A stretch of DNA of 64,000 nt from Pseudomonadota bacterium (GTDB lineage Bacteria > Pseudomonadota > Alphaproteobacteria > Rhodobacterales > Rhodobacteraceae): contig JAIUPC010000012.1 of the NCBI GenBank assembly GCA_020161655.1, forward strand, positions 310,001 through 374,000. The letters run 5' to 3'. The stretch's first letter is position 1. Each line of letters begins with the position of its first letter. Below the pieces are notes generated by a model. It was not told where the DNA came from. It was given only the letters and a program-made list of their open reading frames with translations, and ran no database searches. Both the position numbers and the translations under genes were made by a program. Shown one piece after another: positions 8,104 through 17,972 of the stretch.

Positions 8104-9164
8104 CACTTCACCACGGCGGGAACGCAGACCGCGTTTTCGACCTTGAGCGCCGCACAGAAGGCACGCGCATCCACGGCATCGGTGAAGCCTTCGACGCGAA
8201 GCCGGTAGAAGGTTTCGCCGCCGCTTTCCGAAGGTTCGATCACCCGGCGCTTGCCCAGCATCAGCGGGCCGAAGCGGGCAACGGTGGTTTCCCAGTCAAG
8301 CCGGGCATCCGCCTCATTGGCGTAGGAGCCGATCTGCACGACCCGCGTTCCGGCGCTGAGTGTCCCGGGATCGACGTCGATCGCCGCGTCGGGCGCAAGC
8401 GCCATGGCCACCGCCGCCGCCGCCGCCTCTGCCATCGCGTCGACGCCGTCGCCGTCGCCGTCGCCGGACGTGGCCGCCGCAGCGCCCGAAGGCCGGGCCA
8501 GGGGCTTCAGCGAGGCTGAGACACCGGGAATGTCGGTGGAGATCACGTCAGCCGCGACATAGGGCTGCGCTGCGATCTCGCCATCCTCAAGGTTGATCAT
8601 TTCAACCGGACCTTCCGGCAGCGGCTCGATGGGGCGCATCGCGGCGGGGGTGATCGCCTCGCCGACCACCTGCGGGTTCGCGGGTGACTGCGGCGCTTCG
8701 ACGGATTCGGCCCCTGTTTTTGCCAGCCCGCCCATCGCGGTATCTTCCGTGCTCAGGTTCGCGGCGCCGGGCGCGAGCGTCAGCCGGTCGGCAGGTTCCG
8801 CCGCCGTGCCTTCCGCCGCGATCCGATTGACCGCCATGCCTTGATGCAACGCCAGCTCGCCGCCGGGGTTTTCCGGCGCGATCCGCGCCGGACCCTCAAG
8901 CGCCTGAATGACCGGCACTCCGTTGACGTCGCGCACGGCAAGCCTGTAGGCCCAGACGCCGATACCTGCGATCAGCGCGAGCGAGGTCAGCGCCCCCGCG
9001 ACATTGACCAGCCGCTGCCAGCGCCCGCCCATGGGGGCGTGGCCTTGCTGGGCGTCATAGCCAGCATAGTCGTAAAAATCGTCGTAATCCGCGTCCGCCA
9101 TGCTCTGCCCCGCTCGACCGGGCGCTTCCTGCGCCGCATCTCTTGCCTGCTTCGCCCCGGACAT
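8103..9164 (-). CDS. SPOR domain-containing membrane protein
   Basis: A single-pass inner-membrane protein: a short cytoplasmic N-terminus, one hydrophobic helix at about residues 52-70 (GALTSLALIAGIGVWAY), a long Ala/Pro/Glu-rich periplasmic linker and a C-terminal SPOR domain (about residues 270-353, RVVQIGSYANEADARLDWE). SPOR domains bind denuded glycan at division septa. A run of Gly-Asp dipeptides near residue 236 comes from a short hexanucleotide repeat. It lies 11 bases after argS and overlaps nagZ, linking it to wall remodelling. Confidence 0.9.
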   Translation of the reverse strand: MSGAKQARDAAQEAPGRAGQSMADADYDDFYDYAGYDAQQGHAPMGGRWQRLVNVAGALTSLALIAGIGVWAYRLAVRDVNGVPVIQALEGPARIAPENPGGELALHQGMAVNRIAAEGTAAEPADRLTLAPGAANLSTEDTAMGGLAKTGAESVEAPQSPANPQVVGEAITPAAMRPIEPLPEGPVEMINLEDGEIAAQPYVAADVISTDIPGVSASLKPLARPSGAAAATSGDGDGDGVDAMAEAAAAAVAMALAPDAAIDVDPGTLSAGTRVVQIGSYANEADARLDWETTVARFGPLMLGKRRVIEPSESGGETFYRLRVEGFTDAVDARAFCAALKVENAVCVPAVVK

Positions 9165-9175
9165 GGCGCCTTTCG

Positions 9176-10918
9176 TCAGCGCATTTCTTCGGCCGGAGTG
9201 ACGCCAAGGATACCAAGACCGGCGGAAATAACAACGCCCGCGGCCCGTGCCAGAGCGATTTTCGCCTGAGATGTTGCGGTATCCTCCTGGATGAACCGCA
9301 AGGTGATGTCCTCATTGCCCCGATTCCAGTGGGCGTGGAGGTCGGAGGCGAGCTCGTAGAGGTAGAAGGCGATCCGGTGCGGCTCCTGCCCTTTCGCCGC
9401 GATCTCCACCAGACGCGGCCATTCGGCGATCTTGCGGGCAAGCGCCAGTTCAGCCTCATGGCCAAGCTTGCCAAGGTCGGCCCCGGCAAGGGTCGCGTCA
9501 TCGACGGCGATCCCGGCCTCGGCGGCCTTGCGGAGTACGGACCGCACCCGGGCATGGGCGTATTGCACATACCAGACCGGGTTGTCCTTCGACTGTTCCA
9601 GCACCTTGTCGAAATCGAAGTCCAGTGGCGCGTCGTTCTTCCGCGTCAGCATGACGAAGCGGGTCACGTCGGCGCCCGCCTGTTCGACGACATCGCGAAG
9701 GGTGACAAAGGTCCCTGCCCGCTTCGACATCTTGAAGGGCTCGCCATTCTTGAAGAGCTTCACGAGCTGGATCAGCTTGATCTCCAAGGGCACCCGGCCT
9801 TCGGAAAGTGCAGAGACAGCCGCCTTCATCCGCTTGACATAGCCGCCATGGTCCGCGCCCCAGACGTCGATCAACACGTCAAAGCCGCGTTCGACCTTGT
9901 CGTAGTGATAGGCGATGTCAGGCGCGAAATAGGTCCAGCCGCCGTCCGACTTCTGCACCGGGCGGTCCTGATCGTCTCCGAACTCGGTGGAGCGGAACAG
10001 GGTCTGCTCGCGCTCTTCCCAGTCGTCGGGAAGCTTGCCCTTCGGTGGCTCCAGCTTGCCCTGATAGACAAGGCCAAGGCCCCTGAGCCGCTCAAGCGCC
10101 GCCTCGATCCGGCCCGTGCCGTAGAAGGATTTCTCCGACGAATAGATGTCCATCTCCACGCCCAGAAGCGCCAGATCCTCGCGGATCATCTGCATCATCG
10201 CGGCGGTGGCGTATTCGCGCACATCCACCAGCCAGACCGATTCCGGCTGGTCGAGAAGGCTGGCGCCGTACTTCTCCTTCAATGCCTCACCGACCGGGAT
10301 CAGGTAGTCGCCGGGGTAGAGCCCCTCGGCGATCTCGGGCGAAAGGCCGTTGGCCTCGCGGTAGCGTTCGAAGGCCGACCGCGCCAGGACGTCAACCTGC
10401 GCGCCGCCGTCGTTGATGTAGTACTCCCGCGTGACGCCGTAGCCCGCGAAATCGAGAAGCGAGGCCAGCGCATCGCCGAAGACCGCGCCGCGGGTGTGAC
10501 CGACATGCATCGGCCCGGTGGGGTTGGCAGAGACAAACTCGACATTGACCTTGGTGCCGCGGCCAAGGTCGCTTCGGCCAAATTTGCCGCCGTCGCCCAG
10601 CACCGCACGCACCACAGCCTGCCAGCTTGCCGGCGCGAGGCGCAGGTTCAGGAAGCCCGGACCGGCCACCTCGGCCGAGGTGATGCCGCCCCGGCCCTTC
10701 AGCCGCGCCGCCAGTGTCTCGGCAATGGCGCGCGGCTGCATCGCGGCGGGCTTCGCGAGCACCATCGCGGCATTGGTCGCCATGTCGCCATGCGCCGCGT
10801 CGCGCGGCGGCTCCACCGCGACAGCGGCGAAGTCGAGCCCTGCGGGCAGTTCGCCCGCCGCGACCATGTCGTTCAGCGCACCGATGACCAGCGCACGGGT
10901 TTCGGCAAAAAGGTTCAT
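9176..10918 (-). CDS. argS: Arginine--tRNA ligase
   Basis: A class I aminoacyl-tRNA synthetase charging tRNA-Arg. The HIGH-type motif is HVGH in [18 protein letters not shown] (about residue 130) and the KMSKS-type loop is [10 protein letters not shown]. The C-terminal DALR anticodon-binding domain is recognisable ([14 protein letters not shown]). Length 580 aa is normal. The gene heads the argS-SPOR-nagZ-scpAB minus-strand run. A 737-aa open frame on the opposite strand is a GC shadow. Confidence 0.97.
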   Translation of the reverse strand: MNLFAETRALVIGALNDMVAAGELPAGLDFAAVAVEPPRDAAHGDMATNAAMVLAKPAAMQPRAIAETLAARLKGRGGITSAEVAGPGFLNLRLAPASWQAVVRAVLGDGGKFGRSDLGRGTKVNVEFVSANPTGPMHVGHTRGAVFGDALASLLDFAGYGVTREYYINDGGAQVDVLARSAFERYREANGLSPEIAEGLYPGDYLIPVGEALKEKYGASLLDQPESVWLVDVREYATAAMMQMIREDLALLGVEMDIYSSEKSFYGTGRIEAALERLRGLGLVYQGKLEPPKGKLPDDWEEREQTLFRSTEFGDDQDRPVQKSDGGWTYFAPDIAYHYDKVERGFDVLIDVWGADHGGYVKRMKAAVSALSEGRVPLEIKLIQLVKLFKNGEPFKMSKRAGTFVTLRDVVEQAGADVTRFVMLTRKNDAPLDFDFDKVLEQSKDNPVWYVQYAHARVRSVLRKAAEAGIAVDDATLAGADLGKLGHEAELALARKIAEWPRLVEIAAKGQEPHRIAFYLYELASDLHAHWNRGNEDITLRFIQEDTATSQAKIALARAAGVVISAGLGILGVTPAEEMR

Positions 10919-11003
10919 GTTTTGCTATCCCTGACCTGGGCCCGGCAATGCCAGAGGCGGATCGTGGCGTCAATGCCGGGAAGGCCCCCGCCCTACCGGC
11001 CCG

Positions 11004-12815
11004 CTATTTCGCCGAGGCTGCCGGCGCCAGAGAGATCACGCGACTGCCGGATGGAAGGTCGGGGTCCTTGCCGCCGTCGTGTATCCGCGGCGTGCTGCGC
11101 GGGTCGAGGCTGCACAGAAGCACCGCATCGGGGTTCATCGCGCGCCAGTCGGCGACGCCGAATTCCTCCGTCATCCGGGTCGCACGCACCGTCCAGCCCT
11201 CGGCCATCATCGCCTCAAGCTCATCTTGGGTGCGCCTGGCCGCGAATGGGCGGCCACCAAGCTGCGTCGGCAGCGCATGGCGCGAGCTTTCCGAACCTGC
11301 ACGCGCGATCTGCCAGCTGTTCTCGCGCCCGAACTCCGGGCCGAAATCGGTGGTGACGAGGGTGTTGTAGGCGTCATTGTCGGTGGCGGCGATGATCGTA
11401 TTGTAGCTCAGAAGCTCAACCTGATGCTCCGCCGCCTCCGACAGGATGTCGCCGTAGAAGACGTCAAGCCCGAGACGGCGCGCGCCAAGGAGGTTGGTCC
11501 GGTTCGCATCGGTCACGACAACCGGCATTCCGACCTTCTTCAAGGCCTCGGCAAGTCCGGTGGTGAAGCGGGAGCCGCCGACAAGGATCACACCCGGCAT
11601 TTCCGCACCCGCGAGGCCAAGCCTGCGCGCCACGGGTGCCAGCGAGAAACCGTGCAGGACAACCGTCACAAGGACGAGCGCGAAGGCAAGCGGCCCCACG
11701 ACCGCGCCATCCTCGATCCCGGCATCGGTCAGCCTTTGCGCGAAAAGCCCGGCCACCGAAACCAGCACCACGCCACGCGGGCCGGTTGCGGCAATCAGGA
11801 TCTTTTCCTTGCGCGGCAGATTGCTGCCGATCAGCGAAATCAGCACCGTCAGCGGCCGGACAATGAAGATGACCGACAGGATCAGCACCGCCGCCCGCCA
11901 GTTCAGATTGGCAAGACTGGCGAGGTCCATCGAAGCGGCCAGAAGGATGAACACCCCCGAGACAAGGAGGATCGTCGCATGTTCCTTGAAGCGGCGCAGT
12001 TCCTCGAAACTCGGCAGGTCGGAATTGGCGATCACCACGCCCATCACCGTGACGGCAAGAAGCCCGCTTTCGTGCAGGATCGAATCCGACAGCGCAAAGA
12101 CGCCGAGAAGGACGACGAAAAGGATCGGCACCTTCATGTATTCCGGCACCCAGCCGCCCCGGAACCCCCGCGCGACGAGATAGCCGACGGCGAGGCCAAG
12201 GACTCCGGCGAATACGGTGCCGAGCACGAAATGCAGGGCGGCGCTGTCGGCGTCGATCTTCGCCGCGCTGATCTGGATGATGCCGAAGGCAAGGACGGCG
12301 GCGAGCGCGCCCAGGGGATCGGCAAGGATCGCCTCCCATTGCAGAAGCTTCGCCGGCCGCCCGGCAAGCCGCGCCTGCCTCAGAAGCGGCGCGATGACGG
12401 TCGGGCCGGTGACGATCATGATGCCGCCGAAGACGCTGGAGCTGGCCCAGCTGAGGCCGGCGACATAGTGCAGCGCCAGCGCTGAGAGAAGCCAGCCGAT
12501 CGGCGCGCCGACGAGGACAAGGCGGAAGACCGCCGCCCGCGCGTCCCCAAGCTTGCGGAAATCAAGCGTCAGCCCGCCCTCGAAGAGGATCACCGCGACT
12601 GCCAGCGAGACAAGGCTTGAGGCGATGGGGCCGATGTCGCGCATCGGATGCACGACCCCGAGGATCGGGCCGAACAGGATGCCGGCGCCGAGCATGATGA
12701 CGATGGCCGGCATCCGGAAACGCCAGGCGAGCCATTGCGCGCCGACGCCGAGAACCCCGATCAGGGCAAAGGCTGTGACGGGGGAAAGCGCACCTGCCGC
12801 CTGTTCGACTGCCAT
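11004..12815 (-). CDS. Cation:proton antiporter with C-terminal nucleotide-binding domain
   Basis: An integral membrane monovalent cation/H+ antiporter. Residues 1-400 hold about 12 hydrophobic helices (for example PAIVIMLGAGILFGPILGVV and the conserved TGPTVIAPLLRQ helix). A C-terminal Rossmann-like segment from about residue 412 (GVILVGGSRFTTGLAEAL, later YGDILSEAAEHQ) resembles TrkA-N regulatory domains. Such proteins exchange Na+ or K+ for protons and respond to nucleotides. The exact ion cannot be read from the sequence. It lies downstream of dgt on the same strand, with a 143-base gap. Confidence 0.9.
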   Translation of the reverse strand: MAVEQAAGALSPVTAFALIGVLGVGAQWLAWRFRMPAIVIMLGAGILFGPILGVVHPMRDIGPIASSLVSLAVAVILFEGGLTLDFRKLGDARAAVFRLVLVGAPIGWLLSALALHYVAGLSWASSSVFGGIMIVTGPTVIAPLLRQARLAGRPAKLLQWEAILADPLGALAAVLAFGIIQISAAKIDADSAALHFVLGTVFAGVLGLAVGYLVARGFRGGWVPEYMKVPILFVVLLGVFALSDSILHESGLLAVTVMGVVIANSDLPSFEELRRFKEHATILLVSGVFILLAASMDLASLANLNWRAAVLILSVIFIVRPLTVLISLIGSNLPRKEKILIAATGPRGVVLVSVAGLFAQRLTDAGIEDGAVVGPLAFALVLVTVVLHGFSLAPVARRLGLAGAEMPGVILVGGSRFTTGLAEALKKVGMPVVVTDANRTNLLGARRLGLDVFYGDILSEAAEHQVELLSYNTIIAATDNDAYNTLVTTDFGPEFGRENSWQIARAGSESSRHALPTQLGGRPFAARRTQDELEAMMAEGWTVRATRMTEEFGVADWRAMNPDAVLLCSLDPRSTPRIHDGGKDPDLPSGSRVISLAPAASAK

Positions 12816-12958
12816 CCCGTCCCCCCCGGCAAATTTCAGCCGCCCCGTTCCGGGCGCAAATGTCTTGCCGCTACACTCAATCTCCGGCTGCTGGCCGTCA
12901 AGCGTCTCGGCGCGAAGCGATGCGGGGCCTGATGCCGCGCAACGCCTTCCGTCCGCCG

Positions 12959-14143
12959 TCAGCTCGGCGCGAAAAGGCGCTCATGCTCCTGAATGGCGAA
13001 ACGGTCGGTCATCCCCGCCACATAGTCTAGAACCACGCGGGCGAGCGCGGTCTTGTCCCTGGCGCGGGCGACATCGGCCTGCCATTCCTCAGGCAGAAGC
13101 GCAGGGTCGTTCAGGAACAGCGGGAAAAGATCGTCGATCATCGCCGTGACCCTTTGCCGTTCGACCACCACGGTGGGGGCACGGTACATGCGGGTGTAGA
13201 GGAAGGACTTGATCGCCTTGAGGTTCTGATAGAGCGGCTTTGAAAACCGGATGATCGGCCCCGGCATGTCACGGATTTCCTGCGCCGATTGCGGCATCGA
13301 CGATTGCAGCCGGTTCTGCGCCACCGCGATCACGTCCTCCACCATGACGCCGAAGACGCGCCGAAGCGCCTCATGCCGCCGCCGCGAGGGATCGAGGCCG
13401 GGATAAAGCCGGTCCACCTCGGCGAAACAGGGGCCCGTCACGGGCAGGTCCATCAGGTCGGCCTCGATGAAAAGCCCGGCGCGCAAGCCGTCGTGAAGGT
13501 CATGGTGGTTATAGGCCACGTCGTCGGCCACGGCGGCCACCTGCGCCTCGGCACTCGCCTGCGTGTCGAGCTCCAGATCATACTGGGCGTTGAACCCCGC
13601 CAGCGCATAGGGCAGGAGCGCCGGATCGCCCACCGCATGCGAGCCTGAGGCATTCGGGCCGATCACCGGGCCGTTGTGCTTGGCGATGCCTTCCAGCGTC
13701 TCCCACGTCAGGTTCAGCCCGTCGAAGCCGGCGTAGTGCCGTTCAAGCTTGGTCACGATGCGGATGGCCTGGGCGTTGTGGTCAAAGCCGCCGTAGGGCT
13801 TCATCAACTCGGCCAGCGCATCCTCGCCCGTGTGACCGAAGGGCGGGTGGCCAAGGTCATGGGCCAGCGCCACCGCCTCGGCCAGATCGGTGTTGAGGCC
13901 GAGGTGTCCGGCGATGGTCCGCGCCACCTGCGCCACCTCGATCGTATGGGTCAGGCGGGTGCGGTAATAGTCGCCCTCATGCTCCACGAAAACCTGCGTC
14001 TTGTGCTTGAGGCGCCGGAACGCGCTGGAATGGATGATCCGGTCCCGGTCACGCTGGAAAGGCGAGCGGAAGGTGGACATGGTTTCAGGATAAAGCCGGC
14101 CCCGGCTTTGCTCCGGCTGGCAGGCATAGGGTGCGAGCGTCAT
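12959..14143 (-). CDS. dgt: Deoxyguanosinetriphosphate triphosphohydrolase-like protein
   Basis: An HD-superfamily dNTP triphosphohydrolase. The metal-binding HD residues are in TRLTHTIEVAQVAR and AHDLGHPPFGHTGEDAL; the family start segment FRSPFQRDRDRIIHSSAFRR follows. The 394-aa start (MTLAPYACQPEQSRGRLYPE) is kept because this N-terminal stretch is family-like; an internal ATG at 14080 is less likely. It is divergent from the Fe-S carrier gene with 74 bases between starts. It is probably a short-type Dgt whose substrate range is not deducible. Confidence 0.94.
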   Translation of the reverse strand: MTLAPYACQPEQSRGRLYPETMSTFRSPFQRDRDRIIHSSAFRRLKHKTQVFVEHEGDYYRTRLTHTIEVAQVARTIAGHLGLNTDLAEAVALAHDLGHPPFGHTGEDALAELMKPYGGFDHNAQAIRIVTKLERHYAGFDGLNLTWETLEGIAKHNGPVIGPNASGSHAVGDPALLPYALAGFNAQYDLELDTQASAEAQVAAVADDVAYNHHDLHDGLRAGLFIEADLMDLPVTGPCFAEVDRLYPGLDPSRRRHEALRRVFGVMVEDVIAVAQNRLQSSMPQSAQEIRDMPGPIIRFSKPLYQNLKAIKSFLYTRMYRAPTVVVERQRVTAMIDDLFPLFLNDPALLPEEWQADVARARDKTALARVVLDYVAGMTDRFAIQEHERLFAPS

Positions 14144-14217
14144 TGGCCGCCTGTTCTTGTCGCCACTGTCGAGGTTTCATATATTGAAAGCGTAATGAAA
14201 TTGACACCGGCAAAGCC

Positions 14218-14550
14218 ATGAACCTCACCCTGCCCCCGAAAGTCACCGACCGAGCCTTCGCGCGTCTGGCCGAGATCAACGGCGAGGCGGGCGCTGCGAA
14301 GGCGCTGCGCATCGCGGTCGAGGGCGGCGGCTGCTCCGGCTTTCAATACGACATCAGGCTCGACGATCCGGCGGCGGATGATCTGGTGCTTGAGAAGGAC
14401 GGCCAGAAGGTGCTCGTGGACAGCGTCTCCCTGCCCTTCCTCGCCAATGCTGTGATCGACTTTTCCGAAGAACTGATCGGCGCACGCTTTGTCATCAACA
14501 ACCCCAACGCCACCGCAAGCTGCGGCTGCGGGACAAGCTTTTCCATCTGA
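14218..14550 (+). CDS. erpA: A-type iron-sulfur carrier protein (HesB/IscA/ErpA family)
   Basis: A 110-aa Fe-S cluster insertion protein delivering clusters to apo-enzymes. The three conserved cysteines are present: Cys39 in EGGGCSGFQY and Cys102/Cys104 in ASCGCGTSFSI. The name ErpA is preferred because these divergent dgt/HesB-type genes in the group lie outside isc or suf operons, but IscA cannot be excluded. Confidence 0.92.
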   Translation: MNLTLPPKVTDRAFARLAEINGEAGAAKALRIAVEGGGCSGFQYDIRLDDPAADDLVLEKDGQKVLVDSVSLPFLANAVIDFSEELIGARFVINNPNATASCGCGTSFSI

Positions 14551-14608
14551 CGCGCTTTTCCATTAACGGGGCTTCGCGTAGTCTCAGCGCGAATCCTGCA
14601 AGGCTGAC

Positions 14609-15877
14609 ATGTTTCTTGAAATTGCTATCGTGGTGTTGCTGACGCTCGTGAACGGGTTTCTGGCGATGTCTGAACTCGCCATCGTCTCGTCCCGGCCGGC
14701 CCGGCTGAAAACCATGGTGGAACAGCACCGCCGGGGGGCGCAGACGGCGCTTGACCTGCAGGAGCATCCAGGCCGCTTCCTTTCCGCCGTGCAGATCGGC
14801 ATCACGCTGGTCGGCGTCCTCTCCGGCGCCTTTTCCGGCGCCACACTCGGCGCCCGTCTTGCGGCGGCGCTGTCCGAGGCGGGCTTCAGCTATTCGACAT
14901 CGCAGACCCTCGGCGTCGGCATCGTCGTCGCCGCCATCACCTACATGTCGCTGATCGTCGGCGAGCTGGTGCCAAAGCAGATCGCGCTGAAGAACCCCGA
15001 AGGGGTCGCGGCCAGCGTCGCCCCGGTGATGCGGGTTCTGGCTTTCGTGACACGGCCCGTCGTGGTGATCCTCGATCTTTCGGGGCGGGCGCTCCTCTTC
15101 CTGCTGGGTCAGTCCGGTGTCTCCGGCCAGTCGATGACCGACGAGGAGGTGCGCCTGACCATCGCCGAGGCGGAAACGGCGGGCGTCCTGACCAAGGGCG
15201 AACGCCAGATGATCGCCGGTGTCATGCGCGTTGCCGACCGCAGCGCGCGGGCGCTGATGACACCGCGGACGGATGTGGAGGTGGTCGATCTCGCCGCCGG
15301 CGGACAGGCGGCGCAGCGTCAGGCCCGCGCCTCGCAGCGCGCGATCCTGCCCGTCAGCGACGGCAGCCCGGACGAAATCATCGGCGTGATCCCGGTGCGC
15401 GACCTTCTTGTCTGGAAGCCCGCCTCGGGCGGGTTGCGCAGCCTTGTCCGCGAGGTGCCGGTGGTGATCGACATCGCCGACGCCTCGCAGGTGATCGAGC
15501 AGCTGAGGGCCAGCCCGCTCAACATGGTTCTGGTCTTCGACGAATACGGCCATTTCGAGGGCGTGATCACGCCAATGGATGTGCTTGAGGGCATCACCGG
15601 ATCCTTCGAGACGCCGGGCGAGGATGAACCCGACCTTGTCGTGCGCGACGACGGCTCCTGCCTCGTCTCAGGTTCCATGGCGGCGGATGAGTTTGCCGAA
15701 CGCATGGGGCTCAGGATTCCGGAGGATCGCGAATACGAGACGGTCGCCGGCCTCGTCCTCGACACGCTCGGCCATATCCCGCGCCTTGGCGAGAAACTGA
15801 AGGTGCAGTCGGTGGAGATGGAGGTTCTCGACCTCGACGGTTTCCGCATCGACAAGCTTCTGGTGCGGCAGGTCTGA
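14609..15877 (+). CDS. Hemolysin/CNNM (CorC-HlyC) family membrane protein
   Basis: Three domains in order: an N-terminal DUF21 membrane domain (residues 1-190; MFLEIAIVVLLTLVNGFLAM and later helices), a pair of CBS domains (about 205-330, MTPRTDVEVVDL and the VFDEYGHFEGVITPMDVLEG segment) and a C-terminal CorC_HlyC domain (about 345-422, YETVAGLVLDTLGHIP). Family members are implicated in Mg2+/cation homeostasis. The gene starts 58 bases after the Fe-S carrier and is followed by xthA. Confidence 0.92.
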   Translation: MFLEIAIVVLLTLVNGFLAMSELAIVSSRPARLKTMVEQHRRGAQTALDLQEHPGRFLSAVQIGITLVGVLSGAFSGATLGARLAAALSEAGFSYSTSQTLGVGIVVAAITYMSLIVGELVPKQIALKNPEGVAASVAPVMRVLAFVTRPVVVILDLSGRALLFLLGQSGVSGQSMTDEEVRLTIAEAETAGVLTKGERQMIAGVMRVADRSARALMTPRTDVEVVDLAAGGQAAQRQARASQRAILPVSDGSPDEIIGVIPVRDLLVWKPASGGLRSLVREVPVVIDIADASQVIEQLRASPLNMVLVFDEYGHFEGVITPMDVLEGITGSFETPGEDEPDLVVRDDGSCLVSGSMAADEFAERMGLRIPEDREYETVAGLVLDTLGHIPRLGEKLKVQSVEMEVLDLDGFRIDKLLVRQV

Positions 15878-15931
15878 GCGCTTGCCCCTCGGGGCGCGGC
15901 CTGTTCAGATGGGCCGGACGGGAGAAGCAAC

Positions 15932-16711
15932 ATGAAGATCGCGACATTCAACATCAACGGCATCAAGGCGCGGGCCGAAGCGCTGCCCGCATGGCTGGAT
16001 GAGGCCGCCCCTGATGTTGTGTTTCTGCAAGAAATCAAATCCGTCGATGAGGGTTTTCCACGCGAATTGTTCGAAACTCGCGGGTATCAGGTCGAAACCC
16101 ACGGCCAGAAAGGTTTCAACGGTGTCGCCATCCTGTCGAAGCTGCCGCTTTCCGGCGTGACGCGCGGCCTGCCGGGTGACGAGACCGATGAACAGGCGCG
16201 CTGGATCGAGGCGACGGTGACGGGGCAGCGGAAGGTCCGGCTCTGTGGCCTCTACCTGCCGAACGGCAACCCGGCACCGGGTCCCAAGTACGACTACAAG
16301 CTTGCGTGGATGGCGCGGATGCGCGACCGGGCGGCGGCGCTTCTGCAAGGCGAGGTGCCGGTGGTGATGGCGGGCGATTACAACATCATCCCGCAGGCCG
16401 AGGACGCGGCAAGGCCCGAGGCCTGGCGCGAGGATGCGCTTTTCCTGCCGGAAAGCCGCGCTGCCTACCGCCGCATCCTCAACCTCGGCTTCACCGAGGC
16501 GATCCGCACCCGCGATCCCCGCCCCGGCGTCTACACCTTCTGGGACTACCAGGCCGGCGCCTGGGAAAAGAACAACGGCATCCGCATCGACCATCTCCTC
16601 CTCAGCCCGCAGGCCGCGGATCTTTTGCAGGGCACCGGTATCGACAAGGACGCGCGGGGACGCGAAAAGCCATCCGATCACGTCCCCGCCTGGATCGACC
16701 TCGCCACCTGA
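15932..16711 (+). CDS. xthA: Exodeoxyribonuclease III (Xth)
   Basis: An AP endonuclease / 3'-exonuclease of base-excision repair. The Mg-binding Glu34 is in VVFLQEIKSVDE; further catalytic blocks are MAGDYNIIPQAEDAA, IRIDHLLLSPQA and PSDHVPAWIDL. Length (259 aa) and start MKIATFNINGIKAR are canonical. Its stop lies 3 bases before the stop of a convergent monooxygenase gene. Confidence 0.96.
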   Translation: MKIATFNINGIKARAEALPAWLDEAAPDVVFLQEIKSVDEGFPRELFETRGYQVETHGQKGFNGVAILSKLPLSGVTRGLPGDETDEQARWIEATVTGQRKVRLCGLYLPNGNPAPGPKYDYKLAWMARMRDRAAALLQGEVPVVMAGDYNIIPQAEDAARPEAWREDALFLPESRAAYRRILNLGFTEAIRTRDPRPGVYTFWDYQAGAWEKNNGIRIDHLLLSPQAADLLQGTGIDKDARGREKPSDHVPAWIDLAT

Positions 16712-16714
16712 GGG

Positions 16715-17896
16715 TCAGCCCTCGCCCTGCCCGCCGGTCACGTCATGCCGGTAGAGCCAGTCGAAGCGCCGGAGCAGCGACTTCGGCGCGAATCGCCCGG
16801 CGAGCTTCAGCCCGGCATGGGCGATGTCGCGGGAAAGACCGCTGAGGTGATAGTTCCGCGCGTTCTTGTTGGCCGCCTCGACGATCCGCTCGCAGCGCCC
16901 CTGCCTTTGCACCTGATAGGCCGCAAAAGCTTCCTCAGGCGGCCGCACCGCCATGCAGGCGGCCAGAATCCAGGCATCCTCAAGCGCCATGTTGGCACCT
17001 TGGGCCAGGAACGGCAGCGTCGGATGCGCGGCATCGCCGAGAATCACCGCGCCATGCCCATGCCAGCGTTCCGCGACCGGATGGCGGAAGAGACCCCAGA
17101 GCGCCGGCCTCTCGATCCGGTCGAGCCAGCCGCGCACCTCGGGCACGAAATTCTCGAAGGCGATGCGCAAAGCCAGCGGATCGTCGGTCAGGGACCAGCT
17201 TTCCTCGACCCATTGCTGCCGCTCCTCGACCGCGACGATGTTCCTCAGACGCCCGCCCCTCAGCGGATAGGTCACCAGATGCCGCCCCGGCCCCATGAAG
17301 ACGCGGGCGCGGGGCGCGATCCCCGACTCGGCGGGCAGCGTGGCGCGCCAGGCGACCTGGCCCGTGAAGAAGGGCGCGACCTTGCCGTTCAGCGCAGCCC
17401 GAACGCGCGAATGAAGCCCGTCGGCGCCGATCAGCACCCCGGCCTCCTCGACCGCGCCATTGGCCATCGTCAGGCGCGGCGCTGCACCCTCGGCCAGCGT
17501 CACCTCGGCGACCTGCTGCAAAAGCCGGATCTCGACCCCAGCCGCCCGCGCCGCATCGGCCAGGACCATGATGAGGTCGGCGCGGTGGACGAAGCGGAAC
17601 CGCTCCCCCATGCCCATCTTGGCGAGGTCGAGCGAGGTGACACGCCCGCCGCTTTCGCCGTCGATCAGCTCCACCTCTTCGCCACGGATGCTGACCGCAT
17701 CAAGCGCTGCACCCAGCCCCAGCGCCGATAGCACACGCGCGCCATTCGGCGAAATTTGAAGGCCCGCGCCGACCTCGCGAATCTCGGGCGCCTGTTCGAG
17801 AATCCTCACCTGCGCGCCCTTCAGCGCAAGCGCCCGCGCCACGGCAAGCCCCGCGACCCCCGCGCCGAGAACCGTCACTGCCCGGTCTTTCAGCAT
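16715..17896 (-). CDS. FAD-dependent aromatic-ring monooxygenase
   Basis: A class A flavoprotein hydroxylase. The dinucleotide-binding motif VLGAGVAGLAVARALALKG is at residues 9-27, the DG-type motif (IGADGLHSRVRAAL) is mid-protein and the GD motif is VILGDAAHPTLPFLAQGAN near residue 285. These place it in the UbiH/salicylate-hydroxylase superfamily; the substrate is not determinable. It runs downstream of dksA in the same direction, behind a terminator-like hairpin. Confidence 0.9.
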   Translation of the reverse strand: MLKDRAVTVLGAGVAGLAVARALALKGAQVRILEQAPEIREVGAGLQISPNGARVLSALGLGAALDAVSIRGEEVELIDGESGGRVTSLDLAKMGMGERFRFVHRADLIMVLADAARAAGVEIRLLQQVAEVTLAEGAAPRLTMANGAVEEAGVLIGADGLHSRVRAALNGKVAPFFTGQVAWRATLPAESGIAPRARVFMGPGRHLVTYPLRGGRLRNIVAVEERQQWVEESWSLTDDPLALRIAFENFVPEVRGWLDRIERPALWGLFRHPVAERWHGHGAVILGDAAHPTLPFLAQGANMALEDAWILAACMAVRPPEEAFAAYQVQRQGRCERIVEAANKNARNYHLSGLSRDIAHAGLKLAGRFAPKSLLRRFDWLYRHDVTGGQGEG

Positions 17897-17910
17897 CCCG
17901 CCCCCGCAAC

Positions 17911-17945
17911 ACAGAAAAGCACCGGCGCAGTCAAGCCCCGGTGCT
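17911..17945 (-). terminator. Rho-independent terminator of dksA
   Basis: On the minus strand, AGCACCGG (17945-17938) pairs with CCGGTGCT (17925-17918) around a 12-base loop, followed by TTTT then CTG. It lies 28 bases after the dksA stop. Confidence 0.65.
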
Positions 17946-17972
17946 GTCGCTTTTCAGTCCCGCAGATCGGGA

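Noticed and set aside
9143-11356. Open frame of 737 codons on the plus strand opposite argS
   Set aside because: It is antisense to a clear argS gene, is rich in His/Arg/Gly typical of GC shadows and has no family features.
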